From contig NZ_KB911820.1 of assembly GCF_000383675.1 (NCBI RefSeq), forward strand, positions 372,001 through 436,000: a stretch of DNA of 64,000 nucleotides, given 5' to 3'. Below, piece by piece: positions 49,396 through 57,752 of this stretch (its first letter is position 1; the number at the start of each line of letters is the position of its first letter). The notes beneath the pieces were generated by a model. The model ran no database searches and was not told the DNA's origin. It saw nothing but the letters and a program-made list of their open reading frames with translations. The position numbers and the translations under genes were made by a program. This DNA is from Terracoccus sp. 273MFTsu3.1 (GTDB taxonomy: Bacteria; Actinomycetota; Actinomycetes; Actinomycetales; Dermatophilaceae).

Positions 49396-49870
49396 CCGGC
49401 TGACCGTGCCGCAGGGCCCTTCCCGAGGCGTCGAACTGCCGTCGCAGCGAGAACGCCACCGGGGAGGGCCCGTGCGCGCGAAGGTGATCGAGCCGACCCA
49501 GCGCCTCGTCCGTCGTCGGCCGGGTGCCGGCCGCCACCCACCACAGTGCGGTCGAGGGCTGCGGCGTCGGCACGAACCACTTCTGTCGTCGGAGCAGCAG
49601 CTGGCCGTGGGTGCTGCGGTAGACGAACTCGTGCAGGCTCGCGTAGTCACGCCAGACCGACACGTTGACGACGAGCAGCTGTCCGTCGCGGGTCACGGTC
49701 TCGTCTCCCGGCTCAGCGCGCAGGTGCCAGACGAAGCCGGGACTGCGCGCCGCGAGGTCCGCCGTCCCGGTGAAGGCGAAGACGAATCCCCGCATCGTCG
49801 GGTCGTCGAGCGGGGCGCGCGCGACCGACACGTTGACCTGGGCGAGCTGGTGCGTCTCCACGGTCTCCAC
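49388..49870 (-). CDS. DUF3291-like protein
   Basis: 160 residues: H-Q-L-A-Q-V-N-V-S at the start, G-F-V-W-H-L-R near 46, N-V-S-V-W-R-D-Y-A-S-L-H-E-F-V-Y near 70-84 and K-W-F-V-P near 98. The pattern is that of DUF3291, a ferredoxin-like dimeric barrel related to antibiotic-biosynthesis monooxygenases. Function unknown. GTG start; another GTG three codons downstream fits the GGTGAGG ribosome site better. It overlaps the convergent DUF4389 gene by 8 bp. Confidence 0.8.
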   Translation of the reverse strand: METVETHQLAQVNVSVARAPLDDPTMRGFVFAFTGTADLAARSPGFVWHLRAEPGDETVTRDGQLLVVNVSVWRDYASLHEFVYRSTHGQLLLRRQKWFVPTPQPSTALWWVAAGTRPTTDEALGRLDHLRAHGPSPVAFSLRRQFDASGRALRHGQPVS

Positions 49871-49909
49871 GCCTCACCAGCCTGCCACCGGGGCCGCCGG
49901 GGGGCGCGG

Positions 49910-50098
49910 TCAGGGGCGGCGGCGAGGCCGCGACAGTGCCAGTCCGAGACCCGCGACGGCGACGATCGGGCCGATGACGGCCCACAGCGTGTTGCCCGAC
50001 ATGGCGCTCCCGCCGACGTAGCCGAGACCCTGCAGCGTCCACAGCGCCCCGACGAGCAGCACGAGAACGCCGACGATGACACGGACCGGGCGGGTCAT
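49910..50098 (-). CDS. Small two-span membrane protein
   Basis: 62 residues with spans at about 8-27 and 37-55 and a basic C-terminus (R-P-R-R-R-P). The G-x-L-W-T-L-Q-G-L-G-Y segment is common in tiny actinobacterial membrane proteins. Function unknown. Weak ribosome site, 39 bp upstream of the DUF3291 gene on the same strand. Confidence 0.75.
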   Translation of the reverse strand: MTRPVRVIVGVLVLLVGALWTLQGLGYVGGSAMSGNTLWAVIGPIVAVAGLGLALSRPRRRP

Positions 50099-50217
50099 GA
50101 CCGCACTCGCAGGCAGGTGCTCATGCCCCGACGCTACGTCCCCGGACCCGCCACGTCACCCCGCGATCACCGGACGCGCCGGGACCCGCCGGGTGCGTAT
50201 GCCGCCCGCCGCCCCGC

Positions 50218-50381
50218 CACGTCACTGCCTCGCCCAAGGGAGCACTGACGTAGCGCGCGGCGCCCGACCGGCCCGGCTCCCTACGTCACTGCTCCGCCCT
50301 GGGGAGCACTGACGTAGCGGGCGGCGCCCGACCGACCGGGCTCCCTACGTCACTGCTCCCGCCAGCGGGGCAGTGACGTAG
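50218..50381. repeat. Three tandem palindromes built on TACGTCACTG
   Basis: Copies at 50218-50253, 50281-50317 and 50345-50381, period about 64 bp. Copies 2 and 3 pair CTACGTCACTGCTCC with a near-perfect complement; copy 1 begins CACGTCA. The spacers are almost identical GC-rich sequence (GGCGCCCGACCG...). They occupy most of the 376-bp gap 50099-50474 upstream of the PhoD-type gene and could be regulator-binding sites or a REP-like element. Confidence 0.8.
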
Positions 50382-50474
50382 GGCGAGGTCGCGACCACCA
50401 TCGGTCACGCGGTCGCCCGACGCCGGTTGACGCATACGCCCCTGTCGGTCACCGGGCAGGCATAGCCTCCGAGC

Positions 50475-52259
50475 ATGACAACGCCGTCCCTCGACCGGCG
50501 CACCCTCCTCAAGGGTGTGGCCGCGGCCACCGCCGCCCTCGCCGTCCCTCGCGTCTTCGACCCGGCCGCCGCTGCGGCGCCGGCGAGTCGGGGCATCTTC
50601 GGCTACGGGATCGCCAGCGGCGACCCCACCGCCGACTCCGTCATCATCTGGACCCGAGCCACCCCACCGGCCCGACCCGGAGAGCCCGTCGCCACCCCGG
50701 GCAGCGGCCTCGGCCGGTCGATCCCGGTGCGCTGGCAGGTGGCCCGCGACCAGCGCTTCACGCGGGTCGCCGCCCACGGCACCGTCATGACCTCGCCCGA
50801 CAGCGACCACACGGTCAAGGTCGACGTGACCGGACTCGACCCCTACACGCGCTACTTCTACCGCTTCCAGTCGCTCGGCGAGTTCAGCGACGTCGGGCGC
50901 ACCCAGACCGCCGGCGACATCGCGGGCGAGACCCACGCGCTCCGGATGGCGCTCGTCAGCTGCAGCAACTACACGGGCGGCTTCTTCACGGCCTACCGCG
51001 CCATCGCCGCCCGCGACGACCTCGACTTCGTGCTCCACGTCGGCGACTACATCTACGAGTACGGCAACGGCGCCGACCGCTACGGCCCCGCCGCGCTCGT
51101 CGGCGTCCGGGACAGCCAGCCGCCCACCGAGACCATCGACCTGACCGGCTACCGGCTGCGCCACGCGCTCCACAAGGCGGATCCGGACCTGCAGGCCGCG
51201 CACCAGAAGGTCCCGTGGATCACGATCTTCGACGACCACGAGGTCGCCAACAATTCGTGGGCCGGCGGCGCCCAGAACCACCAGGCGGGCGAGGGCGACT
51301 ACCTCGTGCGCCGCGCCCAGGCCATGCAGGCCTACCTCGAGTGGATGCCATTCCGCATGCCCGACCAGTCCGTGCCGCACCGGGGCACGCGCTTCTTCAA
51401 GCGGTTCACGTTCGGAGCCCTCGGCGACCTCTCCATCCTCGAGACGAGGCAGAACCGCAGCGCCCAGGTGACCGTGCCCAACGTGCCGTTCGACGGGTTC
51501 GTCCCGATCGGGGTCAGCCCGGCGATCGACGGGGCCATCGCCTCGCCGGCCCGGCACCTGCCCGAGCCGGAGCAGCTGGCCTGGCTCAAGGACGGCCTCG
51601 CCGAGCACGGACGCCAGTGGCACCTGCTCGGCAACCAGGTCATGGTCGCGCCCGTCCTCTACCCGGGCGCGGCCCTCGGCGCCCCCGGCCTCACCTTCGT
51701 CAACGCCGACCAGTGGGACGGCTACACCGCCGACCGCACGAACCTGCTCGACCACCTCGCTGCGCAGCCCCCGGCCGCCGGTGACGCGGTCGTGCTGACC
51801 GGCGACATCCACGCGTCGTTCTCGTGCGACCTGCCCGTCAGGTCGTCACCCGGCCAGACGGCATACGCCTCCGCGGGGGTCGAGTTCGTCTGCCCGTCGG
51901 TGACGAGCGACGGCTTCTTCGAGGTGCTCGGCGGCACGCCGCAGCTCGCCGGCCAGCCGCCCGAGGTCGTCGTCGCCGTGACCCGGCAGGCCATCGGTGC
52001 GGCGCAGCAGCTCAACCCGTGGCTGCGCTACATCGACGGGGTCAGCCACGGCTACGTCGTCATCGACGTGACGCCCGAGCGCGTGCAGGCCGACTACCAC
52101 CACACCCCGGTGCCGACGAGCGCCCAGCCCGACCCGCGCGTCGTCCCGACGATCGTGCCGACCTACACGCGCAGCCTCCAGACGCTCGCGGGCACGCGCC
52201 GCCTCTCGCCGGCGACCGGGCCGGTCGGCCCGCGCTCGGACCAGCCCCGCGGCGGCTGA
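50475..52259 (+). CDS. phoD: Alkaline phosphatase D family protein, Tat-exported
   Basis: 594 residues. A Tat signal (D-R-R-T-L-L-K-G at residues 7-14, hydrophobic core, A-A-A-A cleavage region near 35) precedes the PhoD domain. An N-terminal fibronectin-like domain starts F-G-Y-G-I-A-S-G-D-P. Metal-binding motifs include V-S-C-S-N-Y near 157, H-V-G-D-Y-I-Y-E-Y near 190, F-D-D-H-E-V-A-N-N near 252, and late H-L-L-G-N-Q and T-G-D-I-H-A-S. PhoD enzymes are Ca/Fe phosphodi/monoesterases acting outside the membrane to scavenge phosphate. It is the only gene downstream of the palindrome array and ends at a strong terminator. Confidence 0.93.
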   Translation: MTTPSLDRRTLLKGVAAATAALAVPRVFDPAAAAAPASRGIFGYGIASGDPTADSVIIWTRATPPARPGEPVATPGSGLGRSIPVRWQVARDQRFTRVAAHGTVMTSPDSDHTVKVDVTGLDPYTRYFYRFQSLGEFSDVGRTQTAGDIAGETHALRMALVSCSNYTGGFFTAYRAIAARDDLDFVLHVGDYIYEYGNGADRYGPAALVGVRDSQPPTETIDLTGYRLRHALHKADPDLQAAHQKVPWITIFDDHEVANNSWAGGAQNHQAGEGDYLVRRAQAMQAYLEWMPFRMPDQSVPHRGTRFFKRFTFGALGDLSILETRQNRSAQVTVPNVPFDGFVPIGVSPAIDGAIASPARHLPEPEQLAWLKDGLAEHGRQWHLLGNQVMVAPVLYPGAALGAPGLTFVNADQWDGYTADRTNLLDHLAAQPPAAGDAVVLTGDIHASFSCDLPVRSSPGQTAYASAGVEFVCPSVTSDGFFEVLGGTPQLAGQPPEVVVAVTRQAIGAAQQLNPWLRYIDGVSHGYVVIDVTPERVQADYHHTPVPTSAQPDPRVVPTIVPTYTRSLQTLAGTRRLSPATGPVGPRSDQPRGG

Positions 52260-52266
52260 CCACCGG

Positions 52267-52313
52267 CACGGCAGTGCCCACTCGACGTTCGTGGTCGAGT
52301 GGGCACTGCCGTG
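52267..52313. terminator. Strong bidirectional terminator
   Basis: A perfect 20-bp stem (left arm 52267-52286, right arm 52294-52313) with a 7-nt loop, between the stop of phoD at 52259 and the stop of the convergent hydrolase at 52329. Confidence 0.88.
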
Positions 52314-52328
52314 CGCGTGGAGCGTGGG

Positions 52329-53255
52329 TCAGCTCTGCGCGGCGAGGTGTGCGTCGATCCAGTCGACGATCTCCGTCTCGACCTCGTCGCGGTTCGTCTC
52401 GTTGAGGATCTCGTGACGGGCCTCGGGCCACAGCTTCACCGTGACGTCCTGGACGCCGAGGCGGCGCAGCTGGTCGGCGACGCGCTGGACGCCCTTGCCG
52501 TTGGCGCCGACCGGGTCCTGGTCGCCCGAGGCGAGGTGCACCGGCAGGTCCTTCGGGATGCGCGATGCGACGCGGTCGGTGTTGACCGCCTCGAGCCCAC
52601 GCAGCAGGTCGGCGAATCCGCCTGCGCTGAAGACGAATCCGCAGTCGGGGTCGTTGATGTACTTGTCGACCTCGGCCGGGTCACGTGAGAGCCAGTCGAA
52701 GTCGGTGCGGGTCGGCTTGAACGCCGAGTTGTACTGCCCGAAGCTGAGCGTGTTCATCAGGCCGCTCACGTGCTCGTGCCCGCGGATCCGGGCCTGGGTC
52801 GAGGCGAGGAAGACGCCGACCTTGCCGATGGCGCCCGCGCCCCCGGCGGTGCCCGAGAGCACGAGGCCGGCCAGCTCGGAACCGTACTGGGCGGCATACC
52901 CCCGTGAGATGAACGAGCCCATGCTGTGGCCGACGAGCACGACGGGCAGACCCGGCTGCTCCTCGCGGGCCTTGGCGGTGACGGCGTGCAGGTCGTCGAT
53001 GACCGTCTGCCACCCGTCGCGCTCGGCGAAGGAGCCGCGCGGGCTCGACGTCTTGCCGTGGCCGCGGTGGTCGGAGCCGTACACGGCGTACCCGTGGTCG
53101 GTGAGGCGCTGGGCGAAGCGGGCGTAGCGGCTCGAGTGCTCGGCGAGGCCGTGCGCGATCTGGACGATCGCCCTGGCGTCGCCGTCGGGAAGCCACCGGT
53201 TGACGAAGACGTCGGTGCCGTCGGGCGTGGTCAGGGTGAACGTGCTGCTCTCCAT
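52329..53255 (-). CDS. Alpha/beta hydrolase, monoacylglycerol-lipase-like
   Basis: 308 residues. I-A-H-G-L-A-E-H-S-S-R-Y near residue 33 is the oxyanion region of serine-aminopeptidase/monoglyceride-lipase proteins, followed by S-D-H-R-G-H-G. The nucleophile Ser lies in V-G-H-S-M-G-S near 112, the acid candidate in L-A-S-G-D-Q-D-P-V near 243 and the His in E-A-R-H-E-I-L-N-E near 280. There is no signal peptide. Likely intracellular lipase or esterase; exact substrate unknown. GAGGA 6 nt before the ATG. Confidence 0.9.
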   Translation of the reverse strand: MESSTFTLTTPDGTDVFVNRWLPDGDARAIVQIAHGLAEHSSRYARFAQRLTDHGYAVYGSDHRGHGKTSSPRGSFAERDGWQTVIDDLHAVTAKAREEQPGLPVVLVGHSMGSFISRGYAAQYGSELAGLVLSGTAGGAGAIGKVGVFLASTQARIRGHEHVSGLMNTLSFGQYNSAFKPTRTDFDWLSRDPAEVDKYINDPDCGFVFSAGGFADLLRGLEAVNTDRVASRIPKDLPVHLASGDQDPVGANGKGVQRVADQLRRLGVQDVTVKLWPEARHEILNETNRDEVETEIVDWIDAHLAAQS

Positions 53256-53428
53256 GGATCGTCCTCGATCTGCTCGGTGACTGGCCGTCGAGCGGCAGCG
53301 TATGCCGTCCGCCGCGTCGCGGGGGAGCGTCTGCTCACGGGGTGGCGCCGTGGTGTCGCCGACGGGGTCCCGCGGACGCTCGGGCACTGGCGAAGGTGTC
53401 CGGAATGCCCGTTTGGCCGGCCCACCTG

Positions 53429-53445
53429 ACAGAAAGCCACAGAAA
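53429..53445. promoter_or_regulatory. Candidate operator of the fructose regulator
   Basis: Two direct ACAGAAA repeats 10 bp apart (53429-53435 and 53439-53445), about 100 bp upstream of the DeoR-type gene. Direct repeats at helical spacing are usual for DeoR-family sites. The assignment is tentative. Confidence 0.35.
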
Positions 53446-53545
53446 CGGGTGCCCGAATCTATTTACTTCACGCCGAGCCGGTGGTTTCCTTGTGTCACCG
53501 GCCCCACAGGGCACGATTGGGAACCACACAGGACGAGGGAGTCCG

Positions 53546-54307
53546 ATGTACGCAGCGGAGCGGCAGCAGCGGATCATCGCGGAGGCACGTCGTGCCGGCC
53601 GGGTCGAGGTCACCACCCTCGCCGACACCCTGGGTGTCGCCGCCGAGACCGTGCGCCGCGACCTCACGGCCCTCGAGCGTCGCGGCTCCCTGCGCCGGGT
53701 CCACGGCGGCGCGATCCCCGTCGAGCGACTCGAGGTCGAGCCCACTCTCGCGACCCGCTCCGGTCGCCTCGCCGACGTCAAGCGCCGCATCGCGGCCCGC
53801 GCGCTCGACGAGCTGCCCAGCGGCGGCAGCATCATCCTCGACGGCGGGTCGACGACCCTGGCCGTCGCCGAGATGCTCCCGCCCGACCTCGACCTCACCG
53901 TCCTCACGAACAGCCTCGCCGCGGCGACCGTCCTGTCGACCCACCCCGGCATCAAGCTCTACCTCCTCGGCGGACGCGTCCGCGGCACGACCGGCGCCGC
54001 CGTCGGCGACTGGGCCACCCGGGCACTGTCCGACGTCGTCGTCGACGTCGCCGTCATCGGCACCAACGGCCTGTCCGTCGCCCGCGGCCTCACGACGCCC
54101 GACCAGTCCGAGTCGCTCGTCAAGCGCGCCATGGTCGGGGCCGCCCGCAAGTGCGTGGTCCTCACCGACTCGAGCAAGGCCGGCGACGACCACCTCCACC
54201 GATTCGCCCAGCTCGCCGACGTCGACGTCGTCATCACCGACACCGACCTCGACGACGACGTCGCCGCCGAGATCCGCGCGGCCGGACCGGAAGTGGTGAC
54301 CGCATGA
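53546..54307 (+). CDS. fruR: DeoR-family regulator of the fructose operon
   Basis: 253 residues. A DeoR helix-turn-helix lies at the N-terminus (R-Q-Q-R-I-I-A-E-A near 6-14, V-A-A-E-T-V-R-R-D-L near 35-44, R-R-V-H-G-G-A near 56-62). It is followed by the sugar-phosphate-binding domain with D-G-G-S-T-T near 96 and T-N-S-L-A-A near 117. Position at the head of fruK-fruA-ptsH-ptsI makes a fructose-1-phosphate-responsive repressor likely. GAGGGAG precedes the ATG. It overlaps fruK by 4 bp. Confidence 0.9.
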   Translation: MYAAERQQRIIAEARRAGRVEVTTLADTLGVAAETVRRDLTALERRGSLRRVHGGAIPVERLEVEPTLATRSGRLADVKRRIAARALDELPSGGSIILDGGSTTLAVAEMLPPDLDLTVLTNSLAAATVLSTHPGIKLYLLGGRVRGTTGAAVGDWATRALSDVVVDVAVIGTNGLSVARGLTTPDQSESLVKRAMVGAARKCVVLTDSSKAGDDHLHRFAQLADVDVVITDTDLDDDVAAEIRAAGPEVVTA

Positions 54308-55248
54308 TCGTCACGCTCACGCCCAACCCGAGCATCGACCGGGCCGTCCTCATCGACGCGCTCCGTCGGGGGGAGGTGCACCGCGCCACGAGCAGCCGCA
54401 TCGACCCGGGCGGCAAGGGTGTCAACGTCTCTCGCGCCCTTGCGGCACAAGGCGGTTCGACCGTCGCGGTCCTGCCGAGCGGTGGACCCGAGGGACACCT
54501 CCTCGAGGAGCTGCTCGACGCATCCGGAGTCGGCCACGTCTCCGTGCCGGTGTGCGGTTCGGTCCGGATGAACATCAGCGTCCTCGAGCCCGACGGCACG
54601 ACGACCAAGCTCAACGAGCCCGGCCCCGACCTCTCGGCCGACGAGGTCGAGTCGCTGCTCGCGACGACCCTCGAGCGCGCTGACGGCGCCCAGTGGGTCG
54701 TCGGCTGCGGCAGCCTCCCTCCCGGAGCGCCGGCCGACCTGTATGCCGACCTCGTCGGCCGGGTGCGCGAGCGCGGGCTGCGTGTCGCCATCGACTCGTC
54801 CGGCGCGCCGTTCGCCGCCGCCGTCGCCGCGAAGCCGCACCTCATCAAGCCCAACCACGAGGAGCTCGCCGAGCTCGTCGGCCACGACCTGCCCAGCCTC
54901 GGCCACGTCCGCGACGCCGCCCGTGAGCTCGTCGCCGGTGGCATCGACGTCGTGGCCGTCAGCCTCGGCGGCGACGGCGCCCTGCTCGTGACCGCCGACG
55001 AGTGCGCCCACGCACGCGCCACGATCACGGCCCCCCTGTCCACCGTGGGCGCCGGCGACTGCATGCTCGCCGGTCTGCTCCACGGCCTGTCCACCGGTCT
55101 CACCCCGGCGGACGCCCTCATGACGGGGGTGACGTGGGGCGCCGCGGCGGTCACCCTCCCCGGAAGCCGCGTGCCCTCACCCGCCGACCTCGACGGCATA
55201 CGCGCCGAGCTGACCCGGGAGCCCGACTTCGACCGCGTCCTCTCCTGA
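54304..55248 (+). CDS. fruK: 1-phosphofructokinase
   Basis: 314 residues of a PfkB-type sugar kinase: T-L-T-P-N-P-S-I-D-R at the N-terminus, D-P-G-G-K-G-V-N-V-S-R near 35, K-P-N-H-E-E-L near 183, and the ATP/catalytic site V-G-A-G-D-C-M-L-A-G near 253. It phosphorylates fructose-1-phosphate, the product of the fructose PTS, to fructose-1,6-bisphosphate in the cytoplasm. ATGA overlap with the regulator, 69-bp gap to fruA. Confidence 0.95.
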   Translation: MIVTLTPNPSIDRAVLIDALRRGEVHRATSSRIDPGGKGVNVSRALAAQGGSTVAVLPSGGPEGHLLEELLDASGVGHVSVPVCGSVRMNISVLEPDGTTTKLNEPGPDLSADEVESLLATTLERADGAQWVVGCGSLPPGAPADLYADLVGRVRERGLRVAIDSSGAPFAAAVAAKPHLIKPNHEELAELVGHDLPSLGHVRDAARELVAGGIDVVAVSLGGDGALLVTADECAHARATITAPLSTVGAGDCMLAGLLHGLSTGLTPADALMTGVTWGAAAVTLPGSRVPSPADLDGIRAELTREPDFDRVLS

Positions 55249-55317
55249 CGCGCCTTGAGACGCCGAACACCAGCAACGACCAGCACCGATCGTCCTGATC
55301 GTCCGAAAGGAAACACC

Positions 55318-57402
55318 ATGTCCCTGATCACCGAAGACCAGGTCGTCCTCGACCTCACCGGTGCCGATCGCCACGAGGCGACCCGCAAGCTCGGCGAGCG
55401 CCTCGTCGCCTCCGGCCGGTGCACCGACCTCGACGCCTTCCTGAACGACGTGCGCAAGCGCGAGGAGACCATGGCGACGGGGCTGCCCGGCGGCATCGGC
55501 ATCCCGCACGCCCGCAGCGCCGCCATCACCGAGCCGTCGCTCGTGTTCGGCCGCACGGACGGCATCGACTGGGGCGCCAAGGACGGCCCCGCGACGCTCG
55601 TCTTCCTCATCGCGGCGCCCGAGGGCGGTGGCGATGCCCACATGCAGATGCTGCCCAAGCTCGCCCGCGCCCTCATGAAGAAGGACTTCAAGGCCGCCCT
55701 CGCCGCCGCGACGACGGAGGCCGAGGTCGTCCGCATCGTCAGCGCCGAGGTCGAGCTCGACCAGCCGGTCATGGCAGCCGCGGCCGCCGGAGCCGGAGCC
55801 GGAGCCGGGGCTGCTGTCGCAGGCCCGGACACCGCGGGCGCCGCAGCGGCACCGGCCGCCAAGCGCCGGCTCAACCTCGTCGGGGTCACCTCGTGCCCGA
55901 CCGGCATCGCGCACACCTACATGGCAGCCGAGGGCCTCGAGAACGCGGCGAAGGCCGCAGGTCACACGATGACCGTCGAGACGCAGGGCTCGGCGGGCTC
56001 CAAGCCTCTCGCCGCCGAGGTCATCGCTGCGGCCGACGCCGTCATCTTCGCCCACGACCTGCCCGTCAAGGACGCCGGCCGCTTCGCCGGCAAGCCCCTC
56101 GTCGACGTCGCGGTCAAGAAGGGCATCTCCGACGGCCCGGCGCTCATCTCGCAGGCGGAGCAGCTCGTCGCCGAGTGGGAGGCCGACCCGGCCAAGCGTG
56201 CGGCCGCCGTCGCGGGCGCCGGCATGGCGGTCGCCTCCGGAGGGCTCGTCTCGAAGGTCGAGGAGGGCGCGAGCACGGGCACGAAGATCCGCCAGTGGCT
56301 CATGACGGGTGTCTCCTACATGATCCCGTTCGTCGCGGCCGGTGGCATCCTCATCGCCCTGTCGTTCATGCTCGCCCAGGTCGCGATGGGCTCCAACGGC
56401 GCCATCGAGATCGTCAAGTACAACCTCAAGCCCGGCGACCCGCTCAACATCGCCGAGACCTTCAGCGTCACCAGCCTCACCTCGTGGGCGGCACTGCTCT
56501 TCGTCATCGGCGGCGCGGCCTTCGGCTTCCTCGTGCCGATCCTCTCCGGCTTCATCGCCTTCGCGATCGCCGACCGCCCCGGCCTCGTGCCCGGCATCGT
56601 CGGTGGCTCGGTCGCGGCGACGATGGGTGCAGGCTTCCTCGGCGGTCTCGTCACCGGCCTGCTCGGTGGCTTCGTCGCCCGGTGGGTCTCCGGCTGGAAC
56701 GTCGCCAAGGGAGTCCGAGGCGTCATGCCGGTGGTCGTCATCCCGCTCGTGAGCTCGTTCATCACCATCGGGTTGTTCATCACCGTGCTCGGCCGCCCCA
56801 TCAAGGGCCTCACCGACGCACTCAACAGCTGGCTGACGGGCATGACCGGCGCCAGCGCGATCATCCTCGGCATCATCCTCGGCGCCATGATGGGCTTCGA
56901 CCTCGGCGGACCGGTCAACAAGGTCGCGTACGCCTTCGCCACCACGGGTCTCGCCGCGGCCGGCGCCGCCACCGACGCGCCCCAGCTGAAGATCATGGCC
57001 GCCGTCATGGCCGCCGGCATGGTCGCCCCGCTGTCCATGGCACTTGCCACCACCCTGCGCCCGAAGCTCTTCTCCGAGCCCGAGCGCGAGAACGGCAAGG
57101 CCGCGTGGCTGCTGGGCCTGTCGTTCATCTCGGAGGGCGCCATCCCGTTCGCGGCCGCCGACCCGATCCGCGTGATCGCCAGCTCGGTCGTCGGCTCCGC
57201 CGTCACCGGGGCCCTGGTCATGCTCTTCGGCGCGACGCTGCGCGCCCCGCACGGAGGCATCTGGGTGCTGCCGCTCATCGGCAACTTCGCACTCTTCATC
57301 CTCGCCCTCCTCGCCGGCGTGGCGGTCATGACCGTCCTCTTCATCGCGCTGCGCTCCCGCGAAGCGAACCTCGCGCAGGTCGAGGCGACCGCTACGGTCT
57401 GA
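55318..57402 (+). CDS. fruA: Fructose PTS transporter, EIIABC fusion
   Basis: 694 residues in the order EIIA-EIIB-EIIC. The EIIA phospho-acceptor is His64 in G-I-P-H-A-R-S, and the EIIB acceptor is Cys193 in V-T-S-C-P-T-G-I-A-H-T. An Ala/Gly linker (about 153-181) joins the two. The EIIC membrane domain starts near residue 330 with G-V-S-Y-M-I-P-F. It imports fructose and phosphorylates it at C1. AAAGGAAA precedes the ATG. Followed by its own HPr and EI genes. Confidence 0.96.
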   Translation: MSLITEDQVVLDLTGADRHEATRKLGERLVASGRCTDLDAFLNDVRKREETMATGLPGGIGIPHARSAAITEPSLVFGRTDGIDWGAKDGPATLVFLIAAPEGGGDAHMQMLPKLARALMKKDFKAALAAATTEAEVVRIVSAEVELDQPVMAAAAAGAGAGAGAAVAGPDTAGAAAAPAAKRRLNLVGVTSCPTGIAHTYMAAEGLENAAKAAGHTMTVETQGSAGSKPLAAEVIAAADAVIFAHDLPVKDAGRFAGKPLVDVAVKKGISDGPALISQAEQLVAEWEADPAKRAAAVAGAGMAVASGGLVSKVEEGASTGTKIRQWLMTGVSYMIPFVAAGGILIALSFMLAQVAMGSNGAIEIVKYNLKPGDPLNIAETFSVTSLTSWAALLFVIGGAAFGFLVPILSGFIAFAIADRPGLVPGIVGGSVAATMGAGFLGGLVTGLLGGFVARWVSGWNVAKGVRGVMPVVVIPLVSSFITIGLFITVLGRPIKGLTDALNSWLTGMTGASAIILGIILGAMMGFDLGGPVNKVAYAFATTGLAAAGAATDAPQLKIMAAVMAAGMVAPLSMALATTLRPKLFSEPERENGKAAWLLGLSFISEGAIPFAAADPIRVIASSVVGSAVTGALVMLFGATLRAPHGGIWVLPLIGNFALFILALLAGVAVMTVLFIALRSREANLAQVEATATV

Positions 57403-57477
57403 TCAGGGCGTGATCACGATCGCCGTCTGATCCTCACCGACAGCACGACCACCCGTTTCCACAGAAGGAGCACGTCC

Positions 57478-57747
57478 ATGGCAACCCGCACCGTCACCAT
57501 CGCCTCCTCGGTCGGCCTGCACGCCCGCCCGGCTGCCCTCTTCGTCGAGGCCGCGAGCGCGTCCGGGCTCGACGTCGAGATCGCCAAGCCCGGCGAGGAC
57601 CCCGTCGACGCGACGAGCATCCTCGGCGTCATGGCCCTGGGGGCCAGGCACGGCGAGGAGGTCGTGCTGACGGCCGAGGGCGACGGCGCCGACGAGACGC
57701 TCGACTCGCTCGTCGAGCTCCTCTCGCGCGACCTCGACGCGGAGTAA
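57478..57747 (+). CDS. ptsH: Phosphocarrier protein HPr
   Basis: 89 residues. G-L-H-A-R-P-A places the active His at 15, phosphorylated by EI and passed to EIIA. The Ser-46-type region reads A-T-S-I-L-G-V-M-A (Ser47). AGAAGGAG precedes the ATG. The gap to ptsI is 5 bp. Being inside the fructose operon it may be induced by fructose, which would couple general PTS capacity to this sugar. Confidence 0.96.
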   Translation: MATRTVTIASSVGLHARPAALFVEAASASGLDVEIAKPGEDPVDATSILGVMALGARHGEEVVLTAEGDGADETLDSLVELLSRDLDAE

Positions 57748-57752
57748 CGAGC

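Noticed and set aside
50218-50381. PHO boxes controlling phoD
   Set aside because: The palindromes are not direct GTTCACC-type repeats; association with phosphate control would be a guess.
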